The notes under the pieces: model-generated | Told to the model about the DNA's origin: nothing | Database searches by the model: none | What the model saw: the letters and a program-made list of their open reading frames with translations, nothing else | Shown: piece after piece, positions 16,303-24,561 of the stretch | How positions within the stretch are numbered: the stretch's first letter is position 1 | Layout of the letters: every line of letters starts with the position of its first letter | Translations under genes and position numbers: made by a program | Origin: Sulfuriferula sp. | GTDB taxonomy: Bacteria; Pseudomonadota; Gammaproteobacteria; Burkholderiales; Sulfuriferulaceae | DNA length: 25,475 nt | Reading direction: 5' to 3' | NCBI GenBank assembly: GCA_027311185.1 | Contig: DAICZK010000002.1 | Coordinates: 1-25,475 of the forward strand

Positions 16303-16848
16303 GTGAATTCAGATAACGAGACCATTATCAAGGAAACCAAAACCTGGCTGGAAAAAGCGGTTATCGGTTTGAATCTGTGCCCTTTCGCCAAAGCCGTGCA
16401 GGTCAAGGATCGGATTCGTTATGTGGTGAGCAGTGCCACGACCGAGGAGGATCTGCTGGCGGATTTGTTGGACGAATTGCGGTATTTGTACGACAGCGAT
16501 CCCGATTTGGTGGATACTACGTTGCTGATACATCCTGCGGTGCTGACCGATTTTCTCGATTATAACGATTTTCTCGATGTGGCGGATGCGGCGGCGGCCG
16601 AGCCGGAATTCGACGATCAGTTGCAGGTAGCGAGTTTTCATCCGCAATTCCAGTTCGCCGGGACGGCGACGGACGATATTGAAAATTACACTAATCGTTC
16701 GCCGTATCCCATGCTGCATCTGCTGCGCGAGGATAGCGTAGCGCGGGCGGTCGCCGCATTCCCGGAAGCCGAACAGATTTACGAGAAAAATAAGGCTACG
16801 CTGCGCGAATTGGGGCACGGGGGCTGGCAGCGGTTGTTTGCGGCCTAG
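16303..16848 (+). CDS. DUF1415 family protein
   Basis: A 181-residue cytoplasmic protein of the DUF1415 family, function unknown. Recognisable features are KTWLEKAVIGLNLCPFAKAV at the N-terminus with a lone Cys, an acidic middle (DFLDYNDFLDVADAA), and the conserved SFHPQFQFAG and NYTNRSPYPMLHLLREDS segments. The start is GTG 16303, supported by GGAG 7 bp upstream. Its stop lies 2 bp from the stop of the convergent reductase gene. Confidence 0.88.
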   Translation: MNSDNETIIKETKTWLEKAVIGLNLCPFAKAVQVKDRIRYVVSSATTEEDLLADLLDELRYLYDSDPDLVDTTLLIHPAVLTDFLDYNDFLDVADAAAAEPEFDDQLQVASFHPQFQFAGTATDDIENYTNRSPYPMLHLLREDSVARAVAAFPEAEQIYEKNKATLRELGHGGWQRLFAA

Positions 16849-16850
16849 CC

Positions 16851-17870
16851 TTAACCCGGATCCGATTGATAAGAGAACGCATCGGCGTAAAATTCGTTTT
16901 CCGGCAGGCCACACTGCGCGCAGGCCGTGCGCGCAGCGGCGACCATAGCGGGCGCGCCGCAGGCATAAACTTGATACCCGGACAAATCGGGGAAATCCGC
17001 TATCACAGCGTCGACGACCAGTCCGCTGCGTCCCGGCCAGGCATCTTTTGCGTCGGGTTCGGACAACACCGGGATGAACGTAAAATTGGGGTTTTCCTGC
17101 TGCCAGCGCGAGGGAACCTGCGGTAAATACAGGTCGCGCAATTGCCGCGCGCCCCAGTACAGGGTCATTTCGCGCTCCAGGCGCTGATGCAGGGCATGGG
17201 CTACCATGGACTGAATCGGCGCGAAGCCGGTACCGCCGGCGATAAATATAATCGGCTTATCACTGTCTTCGCGCAAGAAAAAGTTGCCCAACGGCCCTTC
17301 CATGCGTAATATGTCCTTTTCTTTCATGTTGTTAAACACATGCTCAGTGTATTCTCCGCCCGGTACGTAACGGATATGCAATTGCAGGAAAGCGTCATCG
17401 TGCGGCGCATTGGCGAGAGAGAAACTACGGCGCTTGCCGTTCTTGAGCAAGATGTCGATATATTGGCCGGCGAGGAACTGGACGCGCTCGCTGGCGGGCA
17501 ATTTCAGATGCAGTCCGATGACGTCGTGACCAAGCTTGGTGATTTTATTTACCCGGCACGGCACGGTTTTAATTTGTATGTCTTTGGCGGCGCCGATTTC
17601 GCGGCATTCTATAGCGACGTCGCTGGTTGCGCGGCTGACGCAGAACAGTGCCCGGTTGGCCGCAATGTCCGCATCGGTCAACGCGCCGGATTGATATTCA
17701 CCGTAGTCGACTGCACCCGTCAGTATGGTCCCTTTGCAACTGCCGCATGCGCCGTTGCGGCAACCATAAGGTAACATGAAGCCTGAGCGCAGGGCGGCGG
17801 CAAGCAGGGTTTCGTCGTCTTCTGCAGTAAATATGTGCCCGCTGGGCTGGATGGTGATTTGATGCGACAT
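16851..17870 (-). CDS. 2Fe-2S ferredoxin-flavin NAD(P)H reductase (CDP-6-deoxy-delta-3,4-glucoseen reductase-like)
   Basis: A 339-residue electron-transfer flavoprotein. The N-terminal plant-type ferredoxin domain has Cys37, Cys42, Cys45 and Cys77. An FAD domain follows with RRSFSLANAP and GPLGNFF, then an NAD domain with IFIAGGTGFAPIQSM and VYACGAPAMV. It matches proteins often labelled CDP-6-deoxy-delta-3,4-glucoseen reductase, but with no dideoxysugar genes nearby that name is doubtful, and a general oxygenase or hydroxylase reductase is as likely. The start is ATG 17870, with GAGGA 6 bp upstream; upstream in-frame codons lack a proper site. Its 5' end overlaps the divergent epimerase-like gene by 9 bp. 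Confidence 0.87.
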   Translation of the reverse strand: MSHQITIQPSGHIFTAEDDETLLAAALRSGFMLPYGCRNGACGSCKGTILTGAVDYGEYQSGALTDADIAANRALFCVSRATSDVAIECREIGAAKDIQIKTVPCRVNKITKLGHDVIGLHLKLPASERVQFLAGQYIDILLKNGKRRSFSLANAPHDDAFLQLHIRYVPGGEYTEHVFNNMKEKDILRMEGPLGNFFLREDSDKPIIFIAGGTGFAPIQSMVAHALHQRLEREMTLYWGARQLRDLYLPQVPSRWQQENPNFTFIPVLSEPDAKDAWPGRSGLVVDAVIADFPDLSGYQVYACGAPAMVAAARTACAQCGLPENEFYADAFSYQSDPG

Positions 17871-18764
17871 AAACATTCCTCGGTTAAGCGCGTGCTGATT
17901 GTCGGTTGCGGCGATGTCGGGCTGCGCACGGCGCAACGATTACTGCCGCATTATCGTGTATTTGGGCTGGTGCGTTCAAGCGTTAACGCAGCGCAATTGC
18001 GCGCGGCGGGGATCATCCCTATTGTGGCAGACCTCAGTCAACGGCATAGTTTAACGCGAATTGCGGCAATTGCCGACGTGGTGTTGCATTTCGCCCCACC
18101 CCCCTCACATGGCGCGATCGACACGCACACCCGAAATTTGCTCGCTGCGCTGGCGCGGCGCGGCGCATGCCCGCAACGCCTGGTGTATATCAGCACCAGC
18201 GGGGTCTACGGCGATTGCGCAGGTGCCTGGGTGGCGGAAACGAGGCCGGTGCATCCGTCTACCGCTCGCGCAATCCGTCGCGTCGACGCGGAACTGCGGG
18301 TGCGGCGTTACGCTCGCAGTAGCGGCGCTAGCGTGTCCATATTGCGGGTGCCTGGAATTTATGCGGCGGAGCGGCTGCCGCGCACGCGTATCGAACGCGG
18401 CACGCCGGTACTTCGCGCGGAGGACGATGTTTACACGAATCACATCCACGCCGACGATCTGGCGCGCATAGTCGAGTCGGCGCTGTTTCGCGGCGGCAAC
18501 GGGCGGGTTTATCATGCCAGCGACGAGAGTGCGCTGAAGATGGGCGAATACTTCGGCCTGGTCGCACGGCTGTTTGACCTGCCCGCGCCGCCGGAAATTT
18601 CGCGTGCGCAGGCGCAACTATCGTTGCCCGCCAATTCGCTGTCGTTCATGAGCGAATCGAGGCGCCTCTTGAACACGCGGATGAAGCGCGAATTGCGGGT
18701 GCGCTTGCGCTATCCGACCGTAGACGGGTTTCTGGCGGAATTCTGTGCCGGGGCGAGCTCCTAG
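17862..18764 (+). CDS. NAD(P)-binding epimerase/dehydratase-like protein (YeeZ type, atypical SDR)
   Basis: A 300-residue Rossmann-fold protein of the atypical SDR group. The dinucleotide motif is VLIVGCGDVGLRTAQRLL at about residues 11-28, followed by VADLSQ, the VYISTSGVYGD segment with its catalytic-type Ser/Tyr, and TNHIHADDLARIV near the C-terminal half, as in YeeZ-like sugar-nucleotide epimerase relatives. The usual SDR YxxxK motif is not apparent. The substrate is unknown. I used ATG 17862; the site before it is weak, and GTG 17835 is an alternative. Head-to-head with the reductase gene. Confidence 0.82.
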   Translation: MRHKHSSVKRVLIVGCGDVGLRTAQRLLPHYRVFGLVRSSVNAAQLRAAGIIPIVADLSQRHSLTRIAAIADVVLHFAPPPSHGAIDTHTRNLLAALARRGACPQRLVYISTSGVYGDCAGAWVAETRPVHPSTARAIRRVDAELRVRRYARSSGASVSILRVPGIYAAERLPRTRIERGTPVLRAEDDVYTNHIHADDLARIVESALFRGGNGRVYHASDESALKMGEYFGLVARLFDLPAPPEISRAQAQLSLPANSLSFMSESRRLLNTRMKRELRVRLRYPTVDGFLAEFCAGASS

Positions 18765-18825
18765 GGGAAACACCGATCCATGCAAATTCATGGGACGCAA
18801 TTCGAGGTGTGGCAAATAAAAATAT

Positions 18826-19536
18826 TTAGGGCATCACGGCGCGCGCCGACACCCAGCACTGTACATCGGCAGCCCCCGCGCGCAACAGCGCTCGCGCCAG
18901 GCTATCGAGGCTGCTGCCCGTAGTCATGACATCATCGACGATCGCAATACGCTTGTTGGCGACGGCGTCAGTGCAGACGAAAGCGTTGCGCAGATTGGCC
19001 TGCCGCTGTTTGACCGGCAGGCCGGTCTGCGGTGCGGTATCGCGAATCCGCTGGCAGGTGTGTTCCAGCAGCGGAATTTGCAAACGCGCGGCGAGGCGGC
19101 GGGCAAGCAGCAGCGATTGATTAAAACCGCGCTCGCGCAAGCGTAGCGGATGCAGCGGCATGGCGACGAGCACATCGGGTAGCGATGCGCTGGCGACACG
19201 CGCGACGAGCGGCGCGGTAAGCACATCGACCACTGCAAACTGGTGGTGATATTTTAACGCGGGAATTAATTTGTCCAGAGGAAAGCGATAAGTGTAGGCG
19301 GAGACGCTGCGCGTGAAGGCGGGCGGATGTCGCAAGCAGGCGCCGCAGACTTCGCCGGGGTTGTGCTCGGGAGCCGCGGGATAGGGAAGGACTGAATGCG
19401 TTGCGGTCGGTTGCGCGCAAATCGGGCAGGCGGGGGAGTCGTGCAAAGGCAGATCGGCTAGGCAAGGCGTGCAAAGCACGGCGTCGCCCGCGTCGGCGCC
19501 GCATAATAGACAATTTTGCGGCAGCAGCAGGCGCAT
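18826..19536 (-). CDS. comF: ComF family protein (phosphoribosyltransferase-like)
   Basis: ComF/GntX-type protein, in some bacteria needed for DNA uptake or use of DNA as a nutrient. The N-terminal zinc-binding region has CLLCGA, LCTPC, CPIC and CGAC pairs. The C-terminal phosphoribosyltransferase domain has VAMPLHPLRLRERGFNQ and the PRPP loop IAIVDDVMTTGSSL. I used ATG 19536 (MRLLLPQNCLLCG). A TTG at 19572 would add 12 residues encoded by AT-rich sequence, and neither has a clear Shine-Dalgarno. It is convergent with the epimerase-like gene and divergent from the biotin region. Confidence 0.92.
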   Translation of the reverse strand: MRLLLPQNCLLCGADAGDAVLCTPCLADLPLHDSPACPICAQPTATHSVLPYPAAPEHNPGEVCGACLRHPPAFTRSVSAYTYRFPLDKLIPALKYHHQFAVVDVLTAPLVARVASASLPDVLVAMPLHPLRLRERGFNQSLLLARRLAARLQIPLLEHTCQRIRDTAPQTGLPVKQRQANLRNAFVCTDAVANKRIAIVDDVMTTGSSLDSLARALLRAGAADVQCWVSARAVMP

Positions 19537-19632
19537 AAAATTTAAGCTGCTGTTTAATATTAACCGGCTCAAGATTGACTATCCGATCCAAATTCCCCAG
19601 AATGCATACTTTCATTATAGCGAAAGTTGCTG

Positions 19633-20010
19633 ATGGCGACCAAAGCAGTTACTGCGGCGCAGTCCTTGTTCGCTGCGCGTATGTTCAATATCGGCAGCAT
19701 CATCGTGACGATTATCGCGCCACTGCTGATGGTATAGTTCGCTATATCAATCTTCGTCTATTCATCGGTTGCCTATCATCCTAATCCGCGCGCGGTTTAT
19801 TACAACCGCATTGCAGGATACCGGTTTTACGGCGCAACGGGTACGATGGTCGCGTTCGGCCAGCCTATCAACAGCCTGTTCCATGGCTGGCACGGATTGG
19901 CCGTGATTTGGCTGTTTCTGGTCATCGCGGTGGCGCCGTGGGGAACCTGGGACATTTGTCGCGCGGGACGCGAAGACTGGCAAGACTTAACTGTAGAGGT
20001 GGATACTTAG
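19633..20010 (+). pseudogene. Small two-helix membrane protein interrupted by an in-frame amber codon
   Basis: A 126-codon frame from ATG 19633 to TAG 20008-20010 is continuous except for TAG at codon 35 (19735-19737). On both sides it reads as one membrane protein: RMFNIGSIIVTIIAPLLMV, then the stop, then [20 protein letters not shown], and later a second hydrophobic segment ([15 protein letters not shown]). A TGG-to-TAG change restoring tryptophan would repair it. No family is recognised. Its final codon overlaps the bioB start (TTAGTG), so it once led the biotin operon and may still affect bioB translation. Confidence 0.7.
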
Positions 20011-20999
20011 TGAATAACATGACTCAACCTGGAATCAAAACGACCCCCTCGCGCGTTGCAGAGATCGAGGCGCTGTTTGCGCTACCGTTCAATGACCTGA
20101 TTTTCCAAGCGCAAACGGTGCATCGCGCACACTTCGACCCCAATCGCATACAGCTCTCGACCCTGCTGTCGATCAAAACCGGAGGCTGTTCCGAAGATTG
20201 CGGTTATTGCCCGCAAGCGGCGCGTTACGATACCGATATAGACAGCCAGGAACTGCTGCCGATGGCGGAAGTGCTGGACGCAGCGCGCGCCGCGAAAGCC
20301 GCCGGCGCGACGCGTTTCTGCATGGGCGCCGCCTGGCGCGGGCCCAAGCAGCACGATCTGGAACCCGTACTGGACATGGTACGCGAAGTGAAAGCGCTGG
20401 GCCTGGAAACCTGCGCGACGCTGGGCATGTTGCGCGATGGGCAGGCCGAGCAACTCAAAGCGGCAGGTCTGGATTATTACAATCACAACCTCGATACCGC
20501 GCCGGAATTCTATGGCGAAATCATCACTACCCGCACTTATCAGGATCGTCTGGATACGCTGGAGCGCGTGCGCAGCGCAGATTTGCACGTCTGCTGCGGC
20601 GGAATAGTCGGGATGGGCGAGTCGCGCACCCAGCGCGCCGGGCTGATCGCACAACTGGCCAATCTGAGCCCCCAGCCCGAATCGGTGCCGATCAATATGC
20701 TGGTGCGCGTCGAAGGCACGCCGCTCGAAGCAACGGATGAGACGGAAGCGCTCGACCCGCTCGAATTTGTTCGCACCATCGCCGTCGCGCGCATCGTTTT
20801 GTCCGCGAGTTACGTGAGGCTGTCGGCGGGGCGCGGCGAAATGGCCGAAGCGGTTCAGGCTTTATGCTTTCTGGCTGGCGCCAATTCGATCTTCTACGGC
20901 GAGAAATTGCTCACTACCGGCAACCCGGAGGTGGCGCGCGATCGCGCCTTGCTCGCCAAGCTGGGCATCGAGGCGGAAGATTCGCGGACTGGTGCATAA
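20010..20999 (+). CDS. bioB: Biotin synthase
   Basis: A radical SAM enzyme that inserts sulfur into dethiobiotin to form biotin. The 329-residue product carries the radical SAM cluster motif [12 protein letters not shown] (Cys60, Cys64, Cys67), then [47 protein letters not shown] and RLSAGR, all standard BioB signatures including the second-cluster cysteine and arginine ligands. The start is GTG 20010, because GAGGT at 19996-20000 is 9 bp upstream and the codon overlaps the preceding TAG. ATG 20019 is the alternative. First of five biotin genes in the order B-F-H-C-D. Confidence 0.97.
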   Translation: MNNMTQPGIKTTPSRVAEIEALFALPFNDLIFQAQTVHRAHFDPNRIQLSTLLSIKTGGCSEDCGYCPQAARYDTDIDSQELLPMAEVLDAARAAKAAGATRFCMGAAWRGPKQHDLEPVLDMVREVKALGLETCATLGMLRDGQAEQLKAAGLDYYNHNLDTAPEFYGEIITTRTYQDRLDTLERVRSADLHVCCGGIVGMGESRTQRAGLIAQLANLSPQPESVPINMLVRVEGTPLEATDETEALDPLEFVRTIAVARIVLSASYVRLSAGRGEMAEAVQALCFLAGANSIFYGEKLLTTGNPEVARDRALLAKLGIEAEDSRTGA

Positions 21000-21018
21000 C
21001 GAAATTTGAGGTCCCCGC

Positions 21019-22182
21019 ATGAGCTTTGCAGCGCTGGCACGGCTACGCACGCAGCTGGATGGTCTGGCGGAACAGGATTTGCTGCGTCAGCGCCGCCTGC
21101 TTGATGGCGCGCAAGGGGTGCGGGTCAGCCTCGACGGACTAGCGTTATTGTCGTTTTGCAGTAACGATTATCTGGGCCTGGCCCGGCATCCCGGGCTGGC
21201 GGCGGCCGTGTCGCAGGCATTGCCGCAGATGGGCGTGGGCGCAGGCGCATCGCATCTGGTTACCGGACACCATGCCGAGCATCACGCGTTCGAGCAGGAG
21301 TTCGCGCGATTCGTTGGTTTGCCCGCCGCGCTGCTGTTCACCAGCGGCTATATGGCGAATCTTGCCGTCGTCATGGCTCTGGTCGGGCGCAGTGGCGAGG
21401 TGTTCGCCGACCGGCTCAATCATGCTTCGCTCAACGATGCCGCGATATTGTCACGCGCAAAATTCAGTCGCTATGCTCATCAAGACTTGGCCGCGCTGGA
21501 GCGGCTGTTGCAGAACAGCCGGGCTGCGGAAAAAATGGTCGCTGTCGATGCGGTGTTCAGCATGGACGGAGATCTGGCCGATTTGCCGCGGATTCTGGCA
21601 TTGTGCGAGGCTTACGACGCCTGGTTGCTGGTCGACGACGCGCACGGCTTCGGCGTCCTCGGTTCGCAGGGGCGCGGGACGCTCGCGCATTTCGGCCTCG
21701 CCTCGCCGCGCATCGTTTATATGGCGACGCTGGGCAAGGCGGCCGGGGTGTCCGGCGCTGCGGTCGCGGCGCAAAGCGAGGTGATCGCATGGCTGCTGCA
21801 GAAAGCTCGAACTTATATTTACACTACGGCGAGCCCGCCTATCCTGTCGGCGGCGCTACGGGCGAGCCTGGGTCTCATTGCGGCGGGGGATGAGCGGCGC
21901 GACCAGTTGCGCGCGCTGATTGCGCAGTTGCGGCAAGGCTTGCAGGCGCAGGGCTGGCCTGTGGCCGACAGCGCGACGCCAATACAGCCGGTGATCATCG
22001 GCGAGAACGCGGCGACGCTCGCGGTCAGCGCGAATTTACTGGCGCAGGGCGTGCTGGTTCCGGCGATTCGGCCGCCTACGGTGCCGCGCCATGGCGCGCG
22101 TTTGCGGATTTCGCTGTCGGCCGCGCACACTGCCGCCGACGTGACGCAATTATTGGCGGCGCTGGGCGCGCATCGCGCATGA
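21019..22182 (+). CDS. bioF: 8-amino-7-oxononanoate synthase
   Basis: A PLP enzyme condensing pimeloyl-ACP (or -CoA) with L-alanine to 8-amino-7-oxononanoate. The 387 residues are the usual length. Signatures: FCSNDYLGLARHP, GAGASHLVTGHHAEHHAFE, LNHASLNDAA, LLVDDAHGFGVLG and MATLGKAAGVSGA, with the PLP lysine at 240. GAGGT precedes the ATG by about 7 bp. The last four bases overlap bioH (ATGA), coupling the two. Confidence 0.97.
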   Translation: MSFAALARLRTQLDGLAEQDLLRQRRLLDGAQGVRVSLDGLALLSFCSNDYLGLARHPGLAAAVSQALPQMGVGAGASHLVTGHHAEHHAFEQEFARFVGLPAALLFTSGYMANLAVVMALVGRSGEVFADRLNHASLNDAAILSRAKFSRYAHQDLAALERLLQNSRAAEKMVAVDAVFSMDGDLADLPRILALCEAYDAWLLVDDAHGFGVLGSQGRGTLAHFGLASPRIVYMATLGKAAGVSGAAVAAQSEVIAWLLQKARTYIYTTASPPILSAALRASLGLIAAGDERRDQLRALIAQLRQGLQAQGWPVADSATPIQPVIIGENAATLAVSANLLAQGVLVPAIRPPTVPRHGARLRISLSAAHTAADVTQLLAALGAHRA

Positions 22183-22925
22183 GCGGGCGCCCTCCCGAAC
22201 TGGTTCTTTTGCACGGCTGGGGTATGCACGGCGGGGTATGGGCGCAGACCGCCGAGCGGCTGTCGGCTTCGTTCTCGGTGACCTGCGTGGATTTGCCGGG
22301 CTACGGCGGGCGTGCCAGCGTATCGCCTTACACGCTCGAAGCGCTGGCGGCAGCGGTAGCGGCCGATTTGCCGACATCGTTCGCGTTGTGCGGATGGTCG
22401 CTGGGTGGGCAACTGGCTTTGACCATAGCCAGCATGATGCCCGAGCGAGTGCGGCGTTTGCTGCTGGTGGGAACCAACCCGTGTTTTACAACCAGAACAG
22501 ATTGGGAGTGCGGCATCGCCCCGACCGTGTTCGCGCAATTTTCGCAGGACCTGACCGGGCAATACGAGGTGACGCTCAAGCGTTTCCTCGCGCTGCAAGT
22601 TCATGGCGATACGGCGGCGCGACAGGTGTTGACGCAGTTGCGCAATTTGTTGTTCGCGCGCGGCAAACCGGATACGGGCGTGTTGCAGGCAGGGCTGGAC
22701 ATTTTACTCAGTGCGGATTTGCGCGCTGCGGCGAGCGCAATTGCGGCTCCCGCGCTGGTAGTACAGGGCAGTTACGACCGCCTGGTTCCCGGATGCGCCG
22801 CCGAATGGCTGGCACAAGCGCTGCCGGACGCGCGGTTGCACCGGATTGTCGGCGCGTCGCATGCGCCTTTTTTATCGCATCCGGCCGAATTCGAGCGCGC
22901 GGCGCTCGCATTTTTGCAGGCCTAA
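22179..22925 (+). CDS. bioH: Pimeloyl-[acyl-carrier protein] methyl ester esterase
   Basis: An alpha/beta-hydrolase that removes the methyl group from pimeloyl-ACP methyl ester, ending the elongation phase of pimelate synthesis. The 248-residue product has LLHGWGMHGGVW (oxyanion region), the nucleophile elbow CGWSLGG with Ser74, Asp200 in QGSYDRLVP, and His228 in GASHAPF, giving a full catalytic triad. It sits between bioF and bioC, the expected place when it partners BioC. Confidence 0.95.
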   Translation: MSGRPPELVLLHGWGMHGGVWAQTAERLSASFSVTCVDLPGYGGRASVSPYTLEALAAAVAADLPTSFALCGWSLGGQLALTIASMMPERVRRLLLVGTNPCFTTRTDWECGIAPTVFAQFSQDLTGQYEVTLKRFLALQVHGDTAARQVLTQLRNLLFARGKPDTGVLQAGLDILLSADLRAAASAIAAPALVVQGSYDRLVPGCAAEWLAQALPDARLHRIVGASHAPFLSHPAEFERAALAFLQA

Positions 22926-22948
22926 TACGGCAATTTTAAGGAAAATGC

Positions 22949-23872
22949 ATGACAGACAGACCCGAAGACGCTTCGGCCCTCGACAAGCATCTGGTGCGCC
23001 TCGCCTTTGAGCGCGCGGCGCCAAGCTACGATGCGCATGCGGTGCTGCAGCGCGAGATCGCCGACCGGATGCTGGAGCGCCTGGATTATATCAAGCATCA
23101 GCCGCAAGTCTTGCTCGACGCGGGTTCCGGCACTGGCTACGCGACGCGGTTGCTGCGCGCCCGCTATCCGCAGGCGACGATAGTCGCGCTGGATCTGGCG
23201 ATGGCCATGCTGGAAATCGCCCGCCCGCCGCAAACTCTCTGGCAGAAGTTGCGCCACGCTAGCCCGTGGCATAGCGTGTGCGGAGATATCGATCACTTGC
23301 CGCTCAAGACTTCCAGTGTCGATATGGTATGGTCAAGCCTGGCTCTGCAATGGTGCGATGATCTGAACCTGAGTTTCGCCGAACTCTACCGGGTGCTGGC
23401 ACCGGGCGGTTTGCTGATGTTCGCGACCTTCGGGCCGGATACGCTGAAACAGTTGCGCGCGGCGTTTGCCGACGTGGACGATTATAGCCACGTCAACCGC
23501 TTCGTCGATATGCACGATATCGGCGACGTGCTGCTCGGCGCCGGTTTTAGCGCGCCGGTGATGGACATGGAATATATCACCCTGACTTATGCCGACCTGA
23601 AAACCATGTTGCGCGATCTCAAAGGCATAGGCGCGCACAATGTGACGGGCGGGCGCAACCTCGGCCTCACTTGGCGGGCGCGCTGGGCGGCGCTGGAGGC
23701 TGCTATCGAACGCTTCCGCGAGGCGGGCCGCCTGCCCGCCACTTACGAGGTGATATACGGCCATGCCTGGGTGAATGAGAAAACCCGGCCCGCGCCCCCC
23801 GGCGCAGAAGGCTATTCGGTCGTACACATCCACCGGCGCGAAGTCGCGGTCACGCCCGGCGGGGGAGCATAG
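22949..23872 (+). CDS. bioC: Malonyl-ACP O-methyltransferase
   Basis: A SAM-dependent methyltransferase that caps malonyl-ACP as its methyl ester so that fatty-acid synthesis can extend it to the pimeloyl stage. The 307-residue product shows VRLAFERAAPSYDAHAVLQ at the N-terminus, the SAM-binding loop LLDAGSGTGYATRLL, the acidic VALDLAMAML strand, and MVWSSLALQWCDD plus LAPGGLLMFATFGPDTL, all BioC-like. AAGGAA lies before the ATG. One base separates its stop from the bioD start. Confidence 0.95.
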   Translation: MTDRPEDASALDKHLVRLAFERAAPSYDAHAVLQREIADRMLERLDYIKHQPQVLLDAGSGTGYATRLLRARYPQATIVALDLAMAMLEIARPPQTLWQKLRHASPWHSVCGDIDHLPLKTSSVDMVWSSLALQWCDDLNLSFAELYRVLAPGGLLMFATFGPDTLKQLRAAFADVDDYSHVNRFVDMHDIGDVLLGAGFSAPVMDMEYITLTYADLKTMLRDLKGIGAHNVTGGRNLGLTWRARWAALEAAIERFREAGRLPATYEVIYGHAWVNEKTRPAPPGAEGYSVVHIHRREVAVTPGGGA

Positions 23873-23873
23873 C

Positions 23874-24551
23874 GTGTCGACGGCTTATTTTGTTACCGGC
23901 ACCGATACGGATGTCGGCAAAACTTTGGTAAGTGCTGCCTTGCTGCGCGGCTTCGCCGGGCGCGGCCTGCGGGTGGTCGGGATGAAGCCGGTGGCGTCCG
24001 GAGCGATCCGCCAGACGGGCGAGATGGTCTGGGCAGATGTATTGCAATTGCAGGCAGAGAGCAATGTCGATGCGCCGCTGGCGGTTCGCAACCCTTATCG
24101 GTTTGTGCCGCCGATAGCGCCGCACATCGCCGCGCGGCAAGTCGGCGAGCGCGTCGACATGGCGGTGATACAGCGGGCTTACAACCAGTTGCGCGACGCC
24201 GCAGACAGGGTGATAGTCGAAGGCGCGGGCGGTTTTTATGCGCCGCTCAATGACGCGGACACGATGGCGGATCTGGCGTCGCAACTGGCGCTGCCAGTCA
24301 TCCTGGTGGTGGCGCTGCGCCTGGGCTGCATCAATCACGCACTGCTCACCGCCGAGGCGGTCGCGGCGCGGGGCCTGACGCTGGCCGGCTGGGTTGCGAA
24401 TCAGTCGCAGCCGCCGATGTCGGCTATGGCGGAGAACCTCGCTTACCTGGAGCGGCATATCGCGGCGCCGCTGCTCGGGGTAGTGCCGCATCAGGCGCAT
24501 CCCGCGCCAGAGGCGGCGTTACCGTATTTGAACTTGGAAGGATTGTGCTAA
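23874..24551 (+). CDS. bioD: ATP-dependent dethiobiotin synthetase
   Basis: Forms the ureido ring of dethiobiotin from 7,8-diaminononanoate, CO2 and ATP. The 225-residue P-loop protein has Walker A GTDTDVGKT (residues 9-17), GMKPVASGA, the VEGAGGFYAPL segment and LPVILVVALRLGCINHALLT, as in BioD. The start is GTG 23874, one base after the bioC stop, with GGGGGAG 7 bp upstream. No bioA (diaminononanoate synthase) is in the window. Confidence 0.96.
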   Translation: MSTAYFVTGTDTDVGKTLVSAALLRGFAGRGLRVVGMKPVASGAIRQTGEMVWADVLQLQAESNVDAPLAVRNPYRFVPPIAPHIAARQVGERVDMAVIQRAYNQLRDAADRVIVEGAGGFYAPLNDADTMADLASQLALPVILVVALRLGCINHALLTAEAVAARGLTLAGWVANQSQPPMSAMAENLAYLERHIAAPLLGVVPHQAHPAPEAALPYLNLEGLC

Positions 24552-24561
24552 GGGCTCGTTC

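Noticed and set aside
16851..17870. Dideoxysugar (ascarylose-type) biosynthesis based on the reductase name
   Set aside because: No sugar-nucleotide dehydrase or glycosyltransferase genes are nearby; this protein family name is often transferred to general ferredoxin-flavin reductases.
19908..20009. Upstream extension of bioB to 19908
   Set aside because: It would overlap the membrane-protein frame, adds residues unlike BioB, and a well-spaced GAGGT supports GTG 20010.
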